20,964 bases of DNA from Folioceros fuciformis (taxonomy: Eukaryota; Anthocerotophyta; Anthocerotopsida; Anthocerotales), in the NCBI GenBank assembly GCA_049999805.1, contig JBNGIO010001023.1:1-20964 (forward strand), written 5' to 3'. Positions within the stretch are counted from its first letter, which is position 1. Every line of letters begins with the position of its first letter. This document shows, one piece after another, positions 1 to 10,023 of the stretch. A program made the position numbers and the translations under genes. Below the pieces are notes generated by a model that saw only the letters and a list, made by a program, of their open reading frames with translations, was not told the DNA's origin and did not search any database.

Positions 1-547
1 GGTGTATGCAGGGAACTGAATGCTGGAGTGAGGCCCATCGATTCAACGAGTTTCGTCCTGTAAGATCCGGGAGCGGAATCCCGGTGCTGTGGGAGCGCTG
101 TAATTGAGCTGCGGGTGCTGCTGGCTGAGGTGTCGGAAGGGAAAGGCAGGCCCCTGGCTTCGCTTACTGCATGGCATCGGGGGTTTGGGATGGGACTTTG
201 GAGATAGGGAGCAGGGCCAGCAGCGGGATGGTAGAGGATTGTTGCATGTTGTCCATGATTTCCAATTTTAGTCCTCCCTCCGTGAGCACCATGTTTTTGC
301 GGAGATGCCTGGTGTCGGAAGTCAAGCTGAAGGTCGGACATGCTTGAGGAGGGAGGAAACGGAGTTCTTGCGTGGGACCTGGGACCGGTGTGCACGTCTG
401 TGCCGGACGATATATGAGGGCTCGAGTAGACTGCGGGGAGAATCTGGAAACTGCTGTTGGGAGAACCGAATGCTGGAATTGCGATCTTGCTGATAACTTC
501 GGAGAGGCAAGGACCTCGGCTGGTCTGAAGTGCTGGTAGAGAGGACG
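1..547. other. 5' flank and leader of the LHY-like gene
   Basis: I find no gene with recognisable protein features here. Short ATG-initiated reading frames occur (for example 305-493), but their products look like random sequence. Position and strand make this the likely promoter and 5' leader of the clock gene that follows. If part of it is transcribed, the short frames would act as upstream ORFs. I did not see an evening element or any other clear clock cis-motif. Confidence 0.4.
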
Positions 548-3500
548 ATGGCCACAATGAATTCCTCCCCAACGGTCGCATCACAGGTTTGTGCTGCTGC
601 ATGACGTTGAAATTCTGTGCAGTCGGTCGCTGTCCTGCGGGAGTGGACGGGAGAGTGAAGGAGGGTGTGGCGTTTGCGGCATGTTAGGGGATGGAGCAGC
701 TGGTGAAACACTTCGTCGCTCCTCTGTTGCCATGGTTTGACTCTTGTGATGCGTCCGAATTTGCAGCAGGATAGTGGGGACCGCACTGGGTACTGGAGAG
801 CATTCGGAAGCGGGAGTCCGCTTTACGGGGATGTCAATGGCTTGGCCTCGCTCGGGAAGCTTCCCAGTGGAGAGATCTCTTCGTCCGGGGACGAGCTTGC
901 TATGAAAGTATGTCTTGACAACACCCTTACCTAGATGCTAGACGTGCACAACACTTTGTACCATGTATCTCTAATGCGTAATGTGCATCGTGATGCCTTG
1001 CAGGTCAGGAAGCCCTACACTATCACCAAACAGAGAGAAAGATGGACGGAGGAAGAGCACACAAAGTTCCTGGAGGCTCTAAAGCTGTACGGCCGCGCAT
1101 GGCGTCGGATAGAAGGTCAGCACCGTGGTCATCATTTGGCGCGGTCCTGGAATGAGTGTTTGGAGTCAAACCTCTGGCCCCCCCTTGCATTGTGTTGGAG
1201 CCTTACTTGAAAATGTCCTCCTCGGTTCGCAGAGCACATCGGCACCAAGACTGCAGTGCAGATCCGAAGCCATGCCCAGAAATTCTTCTCAAAGGTCTTT
1301 ACTTTGTGCAGTTCTTGTGTGGGCCATTCTTGTCAAGCGTCTGTACCTCATGTGGTCTGGTCTGCAAATCTTGTCCCCCCACCCCTCTTCCCAGTAGTCA
1401 CGCCAGATGTTGGTGAGCTCGAGGATCTGAGTGGCTGTCAACCAAGCCGTCTTGAACTCGCTTGGGAGGCTTGCAACTCGTCTTGTGCTTAACGTCTTCA
1501 TGTTATTCCTCTGCAGCTGGAGAGGGAGGCTACAGCTGCTGGCGGGGTGGTGGCTGGGGTGTCTCAGGATATAGACATCCCACCACCGCGTCCAAAACGG
1601 AAACCAAGTCATCCCTACCCGAGGAAAGCTGGAGGTAGTCTCTCCAACAGCCCTTCGGTGGCTGACGAGGATAACTCTCATGCTGGCGCGGGATCCCCTG
1701 GCAAGCCAGGAATCCCAGCAGTTGCAAACCATGGAGATGGGTTAATGAAGGTACGCTCCCGGGCAGTCCGGTCTACAAGTCCTCTAATTTCCGCAACTAC
1801 CTCTCTCTCTTTCTGTTCGTACGGTGTCTCACGATCGCGTCTGGCATGCAGCCTGCGGCATTTTCACCGTATGGGCTGAAGCCACCACTTCTGGAGATAC
1901 CCAGCTCTGCTTCCCAGCCGACAGTGTCACCAGCGAGTCTGAAATTGTTTGGACAAACGGTCGTGGTCCCAACAGCTCACAAAACGCTTCTTCCTGCTTC
2001 TAATGACTTGCAGGTCGGCCCACCATCAGGTCCAGGAGTTTCAGAGGGAGCTTGTGAGACACTCGAGGAGTCCTTGCAGGGAGTGGAAAGGAAAGCCGGA
2101 GAGGGAGCTGGAACTAGAAGGCCACCTTCAGGTTCCAGCGGTGAACTCTCCACAACAGGCACTTCAGAAATTAGCGTTCTGGAGTCTGGCATCAGTGCTC
2201 TGGAAGGTGCGAGCAACTCCTCTGCAGCTGAGCAAGTATGCCACAGAACAGGTCACAAGCCATCAGCAGGCAGGGAGCTTGAACCATCCTCCCAGGGCCA
2301 GTCCCGAAGGAATGAAGAAGCTATGCAGCAGTCTCCTCCAACCCACAGGTTTGCACAGTCCGGGGAGGGACCCTCGTTCGATTACTCTCAGTATCGTCAA
2401 GGCACCGCGACGGTGGCTCATCATCTGGCAGCTGCTTTAAGTGCAGGGATGCACCTCCACAACTTGACAGAGAGGCCGCCTTTCTCTCTCATCGACTTCC
2501 ACCCTGCAAGATTCATGGGGTTCCCTACCCACCCAGGGACACCTCAGCACCCTGCATTTGGGAACCTGGAAAGTCTAGCCAGGATCGCGGGAATTGCTCC
2601 ATGGCCGGCCGGAGCCTCTGATGCTCCAGCGTTTACTTCAGGGATGTGGCCAGCACTCATCCCAGCCGCGGCTGCAGCAGGAGCAGGAGTGGCCTTGCCC
2701 TTAGGAGTCGCTCTTCCAGGTGGCATCCCGAGACTGAGGCCTGCAGGGGACGGATCAGGTAATCATGATGATGCCGGCACTGCAGCAGCAGTAGCCGCAG
2801 CCACAATAGCAGCTGCCTCAGCCTGGTGGGCTCTCCAGGGCAGTGTGCCTTCAGGTGTAGTCCATCCCTCCGTGGCTGCTATGTACAGTCCAGGTGCGGC
2901 AGCTGCTGCGGCGGCGGCGGCAGGGGCAGCTGCTGCCATGGCCAGTGCTGCCGAAGCCGGAGTGATGCCACCCTGCCCCCCTCCTCTTCCTGCTAACAGG
3001 ACTCCACCAAAACAAGAGCCTGAGGCGGAGGATGAGCAGCAGGTGGGCTCCAACAACGACAGCGACGAGGGCGTCCCAGACGAAGCCCCATCCCGGAAGT
3101 GCAGTGCTGCCAAACGTGCAGAACGGGCTTCCAGGATGAAAGAGCAGAAGGCTCGCCGAGTGAGCCTCAGTGGCCCTGCAGCATGTACAGATTCTTCTCC
3201 GTCGGGCTGGGGCACCAGCCCGAGACTGAGCTATGCGGGGAGCTACAGCGAGAGCAGCGCTTTCCCTGGAGCCCTCCTTCTGGGCGACTCAAACCGAGGT
3301 AAGCCCAGATCGTGCAAACCTTCCATGGTGCAGAAGGACGGCGAAAACAAGCGGGCAGGCCCGTGCAGCGCCAACGGCGAGGAAGGAAGGAAGCGGGCCA
3401 GGGTGAGATCCGTAAGTGGGTCCAACACCCCTCCCAACGAGGAACGAAACAACAGGGACGTGGAGAAGAGTGGGGACGAGGGGCCATGCCAACCTTCCTC

Positions 3501-4371
3501 CTCCGGAAGCGATGGCAGCGGTGCCGGACGGGACGGCGGCAACCGCAGCTCGGATTCTTCTGGCTGCGGGAACGGGAACGAGCAGGGGAACGGAGGAGGG
3601 TCTGGCTCCTGTGACGGTGGCTCTTCCGACGGCGAAGGCCCTCTGGCCAGGGAAGAAGGCAGGGGAAGCACTTCACCTGATGATGGAGACAATGCCGTAC
3701 AGAGCGAGCACGTCGGGAACGGTGGGAAGCCATCATCCCCTTCCCAAGAAGCAGATGTGGGACCCGTCCTCTCTGGAGGAGATGCTGAAGTCAATAAAAC
3801 CCCGGAACAGCAATCTGTGTCCCCGCGTACTAGTACCCATCGAAACTGGCTCTCGGAGGAGACACGGCAGCAGACGCAGGCAGAAGATCCTGCTGAGCCC
3901 ACCATGCCACCACAGAAGCATGGTACTCCTCAAGAAGAAGACACTGCCAATGAGGAGGTGCTGGAAGGAGATGCAGAGCAAAGGGGAAGCGTGCCCAACA
4001 TTGGAGCCGAGCGAGAAGAAGAGGAAAGCTGTTCTGCCCAGAAGGAAGGCGAGGGTCCAGGAGCAGCTGCAGGAACAGGTGCCGGGTTTGGGAACAGATG
4101 TATAGACTCAGACGCTGAGGCTCATCTCCAGCGGCTGTCCATGTTCCGAACATGTCCGCCCACCTTGTCCACGGCTTCCAGCAGCGGGAGTGCTTGGTTC
4201 AGTGGAGTGGGATTTGTACCATACCAGCGCAACTCCATGGAGGCGAGTGGGAGCGGGGTGGACAGCCCTGGCAGCAAGCATCCCCGCTCCGAGGATGCCT
4301 GCAACTTCGAAGGTGAGTCGTGGAAGGAAAAGCGGGCTTGCACCAGGCAGGAAGCAGCCGTGCGAGCGTGA
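548..4371 (+). CDS. LHY: CCA1/LHY-like single-MYB (SHAQKYF-type) circadian clock transcription factor
   Basis: CCA1/LHY proteins are nuclear morning-phased repressors that bind evening elements in clock-gene promoters. Proposed exons are 548-586, 767-907, 1004-1115, 1233-1294, 1517-1750 and 1852-4371, giving 1035 codons with compatible GT-AG phases. Exons 2-4 encode the diagnostic MYB block: [18 protein letters not shown], then [20 protein letters not shown], then [11 protein letters not shown]. Exon 5 gives the CCA1/LHY signature [18 protein letters not shown]. Exon 6 has KLFGQTVVV, an Ala-rich stretch with [17 protein letters not shown], and near the end [14 protein letters not shown], all typical of LHY. 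It also has a long Ser/Gly/acidic low-complexity segment (about 3400-4100). The start at 548 (MATMNSS) needs an intron 587-766; the alternative is ATG 737 or 749 in the same frame. A GTGAGT at 4313 could divert the last 19 codons to a further exon. At about 1035 aa it is longer than angiosperm LHY (roughly 600-750 aa). Family assignment is firm; the two ends are inferred. Confidence 0.93.
2896..2937 (+). repeat. GCN (polyalanine) tract in the LHY-like CDS
   Basis: Fourteen consecutive codons encode nine Ala, one Gly and four Ala. They use mixed GCG, GCA, GCT and GCC codons, so the tract is maintained at protein level and is not a pure trinucleotide microsatellite. It lies between the conserved ASAWWALQG and MPPCPPPL blocks. 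Confidence 0.8.
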
Positions 4372-5595
4372 ATAACAACTCCAGTCAGCTGCTGGCCGCA
4401 GCCTGGTCGGGCCTGGCCTGGCCTCCCCTTCCTGTAGAGACCAGATTCCCTAGGGCAGAGCAGATTCTTTGGCGATTTGTACATTAGCATTTGCAAGCAT
4501 CAGGCCTAGATTGAGTGACCCCCACGGTAGTCGTCTCGTGGATTTCTCCTCTCCTCTCCCTTCCCCTCGTCCAGTGCTGTTAGCCTCGTAGAAATAGCAT
4601 GTGTAGATCGGCAGGCCATCAAGCATGACGTTAAAGTTTTCCCCCCACGGCTTTGTCTAGAACTCGAGGCTGAAACCCTGCTCGCCGTGCATCCGTAGCT
4701 TTCCGACTCCCACACCGCGTGGAGCCATTGCTACGGCAGGCTCATCCTCACGCGCCTCGTCCACAGCATGGTTTTTCCCCACACCCGTCTTCCACAGCTT
4801 GTTCATCCTCACGCTTTCAGGACCAATCTTCTACCTAAATTCTACAGTTGTAAGCGTCATATATTGTTCATTTTACGGTACATACTTCATGTGGATGAGA
4901 GATTGTATCGCTTGTATATTGACTACTTGTTTGATGTAGTTAAACCTGTTAAAGTTCGAGGGCTCTCTCCTTTGTTCATATATTATTGATTCCTTAACTT
5001 GCTCTTACACTCAATGTAGTTCATGAATACGCGCTTCTGGCACCTGCAGTTCAGGCTGGCGGGTGCTGCGTATCCTACCTTCGTGCTGCTTCCCCAAACT
5101 GCTGCTGTGTCAATCGAGTGTTTGTACTTCTGTGCGAGGCAACACGCCGACAAGCTTCTTGCTTCCTGTTCTTGGACTGGACTACCTGCTATGCTGTGCT
5201 CGAAAACTGCTCTTGAAGCTCCACAGACGGACAGATCTGTACCCGAGCAATCACCTCATGGAAGAAGCACGCGTAACGCACCCTAACCTTGAACCAGGCT
5301 ACGTCTTGGAAGAGCAGTCTGAGAGAAGACACCACCAGTACAGTATTGTTTCATCTCAGCCTCCGGCTGCATCATCAGTTTAATGCCTGTTCAACGAGAT
5401 TTATGGCAGATGTCATGAACGAGCTAGCATCAGGCAGCATTCTCAAGCGTGCATCTTGTTTCCCCCATAAGTAACAGCTCAGAACCTAACCTAGAGCACC
5501 GCCACCTCCTCCTATGGCTGCCTTGCAAGGACGCAGATGAAGACCAGTAGTGCATCTGATTTGCATCTGGTTGCTTCTAGGCTGCTGCAACGAAG
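4372..5595. other. 3' region of the LHY-like gene and intergenic sequence
   Basis: I see no convincing coding sequence. The first 600 bases or so fit an LHY 3' UTR: the sequence becomes T/A-rich around 4840-4990, as expected near a polyadenylation region, although I saw no canonical AATAAA. The second half (about 5000-5595) is mixed-composition sequence that could be promoter or leader for the downstream transcription unit. ORFs such as 5023-5286 have no family features. Confidence 0.4.
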
Positions 5596-6269
5596 ATGTC
5601 CTTCACCCGTCCCTCTCAAGAGATGCTACAGCCGCCTGACCAGATCTGGCGGGGCAACCGTGCTGGGTGCGTGAGTTCTTTCCTGGCCTCTCCTCAATAT
5701 GTGTCTGGGCAAGCTCTTTGTTGACGTTTTCTACCCCGATGACAGAAGCCCCAATTCAACATAACGCAGTGAAAGAAGGAATCTGGACCGATCACTTGCA
5801 GTGGCGGGACAGTAGGTCCAAGAAGGTAACGTATGTCTTCTGCTGAGGATGCCCTGCTCTGCTGCGCTCTTTCAGTCAAGTGCCTCCCTCAGGTCCTCCC
5901 AACAGTCGCTCACATGATGAAATTCTTATGTACAGCAGCACTGCAGAGGCGGTTATCTGGACTGACTGTTCCTCCACCTCTCTGGGTTTCCATGGAGATG
6001 CGAATCCAGCAGGGCCTCGGGATGCAGGCAGAAATTCCGTGCTCTTTGAGTTTGATGCTCGAGGTGTATCTGAAAGGTCTTGGTCTGGCAGCCTGTTCTC
6101 ACCTGCTGAATTTGTGGCTGTGGCACCGTTCCTCGCTGATTGCGGGATTATTGCTCTCGGGTGTGTAGGGTGGCAAGTAACAAAGGGACAATTCTGGGTG
6201 GGGAAGATCAGAAGAGCAGAGCATGGATTCATGTGCCTGCGTACGAGCCTGCTGTGGTACTTGACCTGA
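5596..6269 (+). CDS. Candidate three-exon gene, unrecognised, ending in TGATG overlap with the PPR start
   Basis: Three open stretches chain in frame. 5596-5666 begins MSFTRPSQEMLQPPDQIWRG. 5714-5830 includes EGIWTDHLQWRDSRSKK. 5876-6269 includes AVIWTDCSSTSLGFHGDANP, SLFSPAEFVAVAPFLADCG and KIRRAEHGF, then TGA at 6267-6269. Donors are GTGCGT and GTATGT; acceptors are GCAAG and TTTCAG. The product would be about 195 aa. Amino-acid usage looks protein-like, but I do not recognise a family. Weaknesses: the two introns would be only 47 and 45 nt, shorter than every other intron placed in this window, and one acceptor is AAG. It could instead be untranslated 5' exons of the PPR gene, or a decayed gene. 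WRDSRSKK followed by GTA resembles WWDNRAAK plus GTA in the OSB-like gene at 16350-16370, which may be chance. Confidence 0.3.
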
Positions 6270-9200
6270 TGGAGTGCCAAGGATGCTATGTATCTGAAGG
6301 CATGTTGTACAGAGTCCTCAAAGAGTATTCTGTGAAGAAAGACCTCAGAGGAGGCAGGCGCGTCCACGCCATCTCCGTGAGAAATGGATATGAGACGAAT
6401 GTGTTTCTGGCCAACCACCTCATCAGGATGTATGGCTCGCATGGCAGGTTGGTGGAAGCACGTGAGGTCTTTAGAAAACTTCCTTCACCAAACCCGCACG
6501 TCTGGGCTTCTATCATCGCAGCACACACAGGGAATGGCCAAGCCGAGAAGGGTATTCACCTGTATTGGGAGTTGCGAGAATCATCGAGTGTGAAAGCAAA
6601 TGAGTATGTGTTTGTGGCAGCTCTGAAAGCTTGTGCCATCATTGGAGATCTCGAGTCCGGGAGGCAGGTCCATGCTGATATTATGGACTCAGAATACAGC
6701 TTCAATGTGTTCGTTGGGAACAGTCTGGTAGACATGTATGCAAGGAGTGGCAGTTTGGATGATGCTCATACTGTGTTTGACAGACTGCCAGCTAGAAATG
6801 TTGTAACATGGACTGCACTCATGTCAGGATATTCCCACCACGGGCTCTGTCAGAAAGCCCTCGATCTCTTCGAGAGCATGGAGGACGATGGTATGACTTT
6901 AGCAAACGCTGTCACGTTTGTGTGTCTCCTGAAGGCATGTTCTACCATTGGAGCCATACATAAGGGCAAGCAGTTGCACCAGAAAATTAAGGAACGAGGG
7001 CTTGAAACAGATTTGGTTGTTGGGAATGCACTAGTTGATATGTATGCAAAATGTGGGGATTTAGTGGATGCTCGTGGGGTGTTTGAAAACATGCAAAGGA
7101 GAGATGTGGTGTCATGGAACACCTTGATTGCGGGGCATCTGCAACAAGGGTTTGGCAAGGAGGCTCTGAAACTGTATTCTGTGATGCCAAAGGATGGTGT
7201 CACTGCACCCAATGAGGTCACATTTGTCAGCCTTCTCAAGGCGTGTGCGAGTATACCATGTCTGCCCATGGGCAAGAAATTACATGCAGAAATATTGTTG
7301 CGTGGACTAGAATCAGACATTGCAGTGGGCACTACCTTGGTGGACATGTATGCCAAGTGCGGGAGTCTAGACAATGCTTGCCAGGTTTTTGACAGGCTGC
7401 CAATGAAAGATGTCGTCACATGGACGGCACTGATTGCGGGATATGCTGAGCAGGGGTTTGCTCACGAGGCTCTCAAGCTATATGCGCGTATGCGAGCGAA
7501 TCATGTGACTCTGAATAAGGTTACATTTGTGTGCCTTTTGAAGGCATGTGCTAGCGTTGGAGCTATGCTGGAGGGCAAGAATATTCACGCAGAAGTCCAG
7601 AAACAGGGATTCGATGGAAATGTAACTGTGGGCAATGCCTTGATCGACTTTTATGCAAAATGTGGAGATCTGGAGAGTGCTCGAGGAGTGTTTGACAAGC
7701 TGCAGGCCAGAGATACTATGACCTTGAATATCATGCTTGCAGGATATGCTCGACATGGTCAGGGTCAGGAAGCCCTCACGCTATATGCTAGCATGGACAA
7801 GGATGGAATTGTTATGGCAGATTCTGCAACTTTCACAAGCCTACTCTCATCGTGTGCCTGCATTGGGTCTTTCTGGCAGGGCGCACGCATCCATGCTCAA
7901 ATTCGGAAACGGGGGTTACATGTAGATCCGGGTGTTGCCAATGCCTTGATAGATATGTATGCAAAATGTGGAAGCTTGGGGGGTGCGCGTAGTGTCTTTG
8001 ACAGGCTGCCAGCCAAAGACCTAGTGACGTGGACAGCCATGATTTCAGGGTATGTTGCACATGGTTTTGGTGAGGAAGCTCTCAATCTGTATGGAAGCAT
8101 GTTGGAGGAGGGCCTGTGTCCAGTAGATAGTGTCATGCTTGCAAGCCTGCTCAAAGGATGTGCCAGCATCAAAGCCGCACATGAAGGGAAGCTGCTTCAC
8201 TCTCACATTTGCGAAAGGGGACAGGAAGTAGACGTGTTGCTTGGAAATGCTCTTGTGGACATGTACGCTAAGTGTGGCAGCTTAGAAGACGCTCACACTG
8301 TCTTCGACGGACTGCAGGTAAAAAATGCTGCAACATGGACGTCCCTCATTGCAGGTTATGCTCAGCATGGGCTTGGTGAAGAAGCTATCAAGCTTTATGC
8401 GAGCATGCAGCAATATGGCCTGAGTGAACCAGATAGGGTGACCTTTGTTAACATTCTGAAGGCCTGTGGGAGCACAGGAGCCATCCGTTTGGGTAGGGAG
8501 GTGCACGCCGAGATTCAGAAAAGGGGACTGGAATCAGACGTTTCTGTGGGGAGCACACTGGTGGACATGTATGCAAAGTGTGGCAGTCTAGACGAAGCTC
8601 GTGAAGTGTTTGAAAGACTGCCTACGAAAAATGTTGTTACTTGGAATGCTTTGATTAGTGGCTTCGGCCAGCATAATGAGTGCTCCAAGGCCATACAATG
8701 TTTTCAGCAAATGCAGCAGCAAGGAATTGAGCCTGACAGTGCCACCTTCACGTGTCTCCTGGTGGCATGCAGTCACGTGGGCCTGGTGACTGAGGGGCAG
8801 CAACACTTCAAGCAGATTGCTGAGTACGGAATCGAGCCCTCTTTGGAACACTACAACTGCATGGTTGATCTTCTTGGGCGGTCAGGGAACCTGACGGAAG
8901 CAGAGAACACATTGCGGAGGAGCCCTTTTCAGAATGATACTGTGGGTTGGAAATCTTTGTTGAGTGCCTGCAAGATACACGGTGATGTCCAGCGTGGGCG
9001 TCGATGTTTCGACCGCCTGGCTGAGTTGGAACCCCAACAAGCGGCCGGTTATGCATTAATGTCCAACATCTATGCAGATGCTGGAATGTGGGAAGATGTC
9101 CACAAAATTGACTGGTTGCGGAGGTCTGCCGGTGCTCAGAAGAGGCCTGCAATGGCATCAATTGAAGTTGATAACAAAGTGCATGATTTCATGGTAGGGG

Positions 9201-9526
9201 ACCAGCGGGACGATACATTGTCAAAGCTTAGGAGCCTAAATTTGTTGGTGGAGCAAGACCTCGGCAATGGGTTGGGTTCAGTAGCTGGCAACGTGAAGGA
9301 AGATGCTCTCTGTGGACATGCTGAAAAGTTGGCCTTGGCATTTGGTCTCCTCAACACTGCAGAAGGCACAACCCTGCGAGTTACCAAGAACCTTAGAATG
9401 TGCAACGATTGCCACATTAGCACCAAAACTCTTTCCAAGGTCGAGGGCCGTGAAATCATCGTTAGAGATGCACACCGAGTTCATCACTTCAGCGACGGGT
9501 TTTGTTCATGTGGAGACGCCCAGTAA
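6269..9526 (+). CDS. PLS-type PPR protein with DYW:KP-like cytidine-deaminase-fold domain (organellar RNA editing factor)
   Basis: PPR-DYW proteins bind organellar transcripts, one repeat per base, and their DYW domain edits a nearby pyrimidine. The frame opens after a TGA at 6137-6139, and the first in-frame ATG is 6269, giving 1085 aa without introns. I count about 26 motifs in L-S then P-L-S order, with S motifs of the type GNALVDMYAKCGSL. E1 and E2 follow. At about residues 958-967 the PG box reads KRPAMASIEV, fitting the KPAxAxIEV form of the DYW:KP class and not the PGxSWIEV form. Zinc and catalytic residues are present: H1017-A-E1019, C1045-N-D-C1048-H, HHF at 1072-1074, and C1079-S-C1081. 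The last three residues are DAQ in place of DYW. No obvious targeting peptide follows ATG 6269, so an upstream spliced start is possible. DYW:KP is associated with U-to-C editing; that function here is inferred. Confidence 0.9.
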   Translation: MECQGCYVSEGMLYRVLKEYSVKKDLRGGRRVHAISVRNGYETNVFLANHLIRMYGSHGRLVEAREVFRKLPSPNPHVWASIIAAHTGNGQAEKGIHLYWELRESSSVKANEYVFVAALKACAIIGDLESGRQVHADIMDSEYSFNVFVGNSLVDMYARSGSLDDAHTVFDRLPARNVVTWTALMSGYSHHGLCQKALDLFESMEDDGMTLANAVTFVCLLKACSTIGAIHKGKQLHQKIKERGLETDLVVGNALVDMYAKCGDLVDARGVFENMQRRDVVSWNTLIAGHLQQGFGKEALKLYSVMPKDGVTAPNEVTFVSLLKACASIPCLPMGKKLHAEILLRGLESDIAVGTTLVDMYAKCGSLDNACQVFDRLPMKDVVTWTALIAGYAEQGFAHEALKLYARMRANHVTLNKVTFVCLLKACASVGAMLEGKNIHAEVQKQGFDGNVTVGNALIDFYAKCGDLESARGVFDKLQARDTMTLNIMLAGYARHGQGQEALTLYASMDKDGIVMADSATFTSLLSSCACIGSFWQGARIHAQIRKRGLHVDPGVANALIDMYAKCGSLGGARSVFDRLPAKDLVTWTAMISGYVAHGFGEEALNLYGSMLEEGLCPVDSVMLASLLKGCASIKAAHEGKLLHSHICERGQEVDVLLGNALVDMYAKCGSLEDAHTVFDGLQVKNAATWTSLIAGYAQHGLGEEAIKLYASMQQYGLSEPDRVTFVNILKACGSTGAIRLGREVHAEIQKRGLESDVSVGSTLVDMYAKCGSLDEAREVFERLPTKNVVTWNALISGFGQHNECSKAIQCFQQMQQQGIEPDSATFTCLLVACSHVGLVTEGQQHFKQIAEYGIEPSLEHYNCMVDLLGRSGNLTEAENTLRRSPFQNDTVGWKSLLSACKIHGDVQRGRRCFDRLAELEPQQAAGYALMSNIYADAGMWEDVHKIDWLRRSAGAQKRPAMASIEVDNKVHDFMVGDQRDDTLSKLRSLNLLVEQDLGNGLGSVAGNVKEDALCGHAEKLALAFGLLNTAEGTTLRVTKNLRMCNDCHISTKTLSKVEGREIIVRDAHRVHHFSDGFCSCGDAQ
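6300..8735 (+). repeat. About eight P-L-S repeat units of about 306 nt in the PPR gene
   Basis: The S-motif core (DMYAKCG and variants) recurs near 6735, 7037, 7343, 7646, 7952, 8258 and 8564, a period of about 303-306 nt. Each unit encodes one P, one L and one S motif of about 35, 34 and 32-33 residues. The units stay similar at nucleotide level (for example gatatgtatgcaaaatgtgg and close variants), which suggests growth by internal duplication of whole P-L-S triplets. Confidence 0.75.
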
Positions 9527-10023
9527 GCACCACAATAGAGGCGTGAAAATATTGTGTTATGTATGTAGATGTGACGTGAGGATATATGTACTCAAGAGAA
9601 GTATCCAAGCCAAATTGTTCACCAATCGAGCCTTTTGCACAAGATCCAGAAACAAGATCCTTCCCATAAGTGAACACAAGTCCCATTGTGTCTCTGGATC
9701 TTGAGCCAGATGTCGGACGTTGAGCCAGATGTCGGACGCACGCAGTGATACAAAGTTTTTCCCGAGCAGATGGAGCAAAGGCTAGTTTTTTTGCTGTGCG
9801 GAGAAGGAGCAATATAATAGCTCTCACCGAACCATAGTTTTCACGATGATGTAACGTAATCGAATTCCCATTTCATGCGGAATGATATGCCTCCAGGACC
9901 ATGTTGTATCTCTGGAGTTTGATAGAGTGCGATGGTGATGACCATTATTTGGCTCCGAGGAGAATGTGTCCCAGAAAGAAGCAGCCAGAGGTGCTGTTCA
10001 GGGTTCTTTTCTGCAATCCATCT
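9527..10023. other. Convergent 3' region between the first PPR gene and the GH30 gene
   Basis: The region lies between two stop codons facing each other and shows no coding features. It should hold both 3' UTRs and polyadenylation regions. An A/T-rich patch at about 9545-9600 fits the PPR 3' end. A short perfect tandem repeat at 9701-9738 is listed separately. Confidence 0.5.
9701..9738. repeat. Perfect 19-bp tandem duplication
   Basis: The unit ttgagccagatgtcggacg occurs twice head to tail, 9701-9719 and 9720-9738, with no mismatch. It lies in the presumed 3' UTR or intergenic space. It looks like a recent replication-slippage duplication; no function is evident. Confidence 0.9.

Noticed and set aside
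1289-1732. Minus-strand ORF of 147 codons over LHY exon 4
   Set aside because: It lies opposite conserved CCA1/LHY exon sequence and intron 4; a shadow frame.
3243-3905. Long minus-strand ORF (220 codons) opposite the LHY-like last exon
   Set aside because: The product is Pro/Ser/Arg-rich and has no family features; it is a shadow of the GC-rich Ser/Gly/Glu coding strand.
6140-6268. Extending the PPR CDS upstream of ATG 6269 to the frame opening at 6140
   Set aside because: The frame begins with TTG directly after a TGA and contains no ATG before 6269; it could be coding only if an upstream exon splices in, which I cannot show.
5876-6442. Minus-strand ORF of 188 codons across the PPR start
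   Set aside because: No recognisable features, and it overlaps well-supported PPR coding sequence on the other strand.
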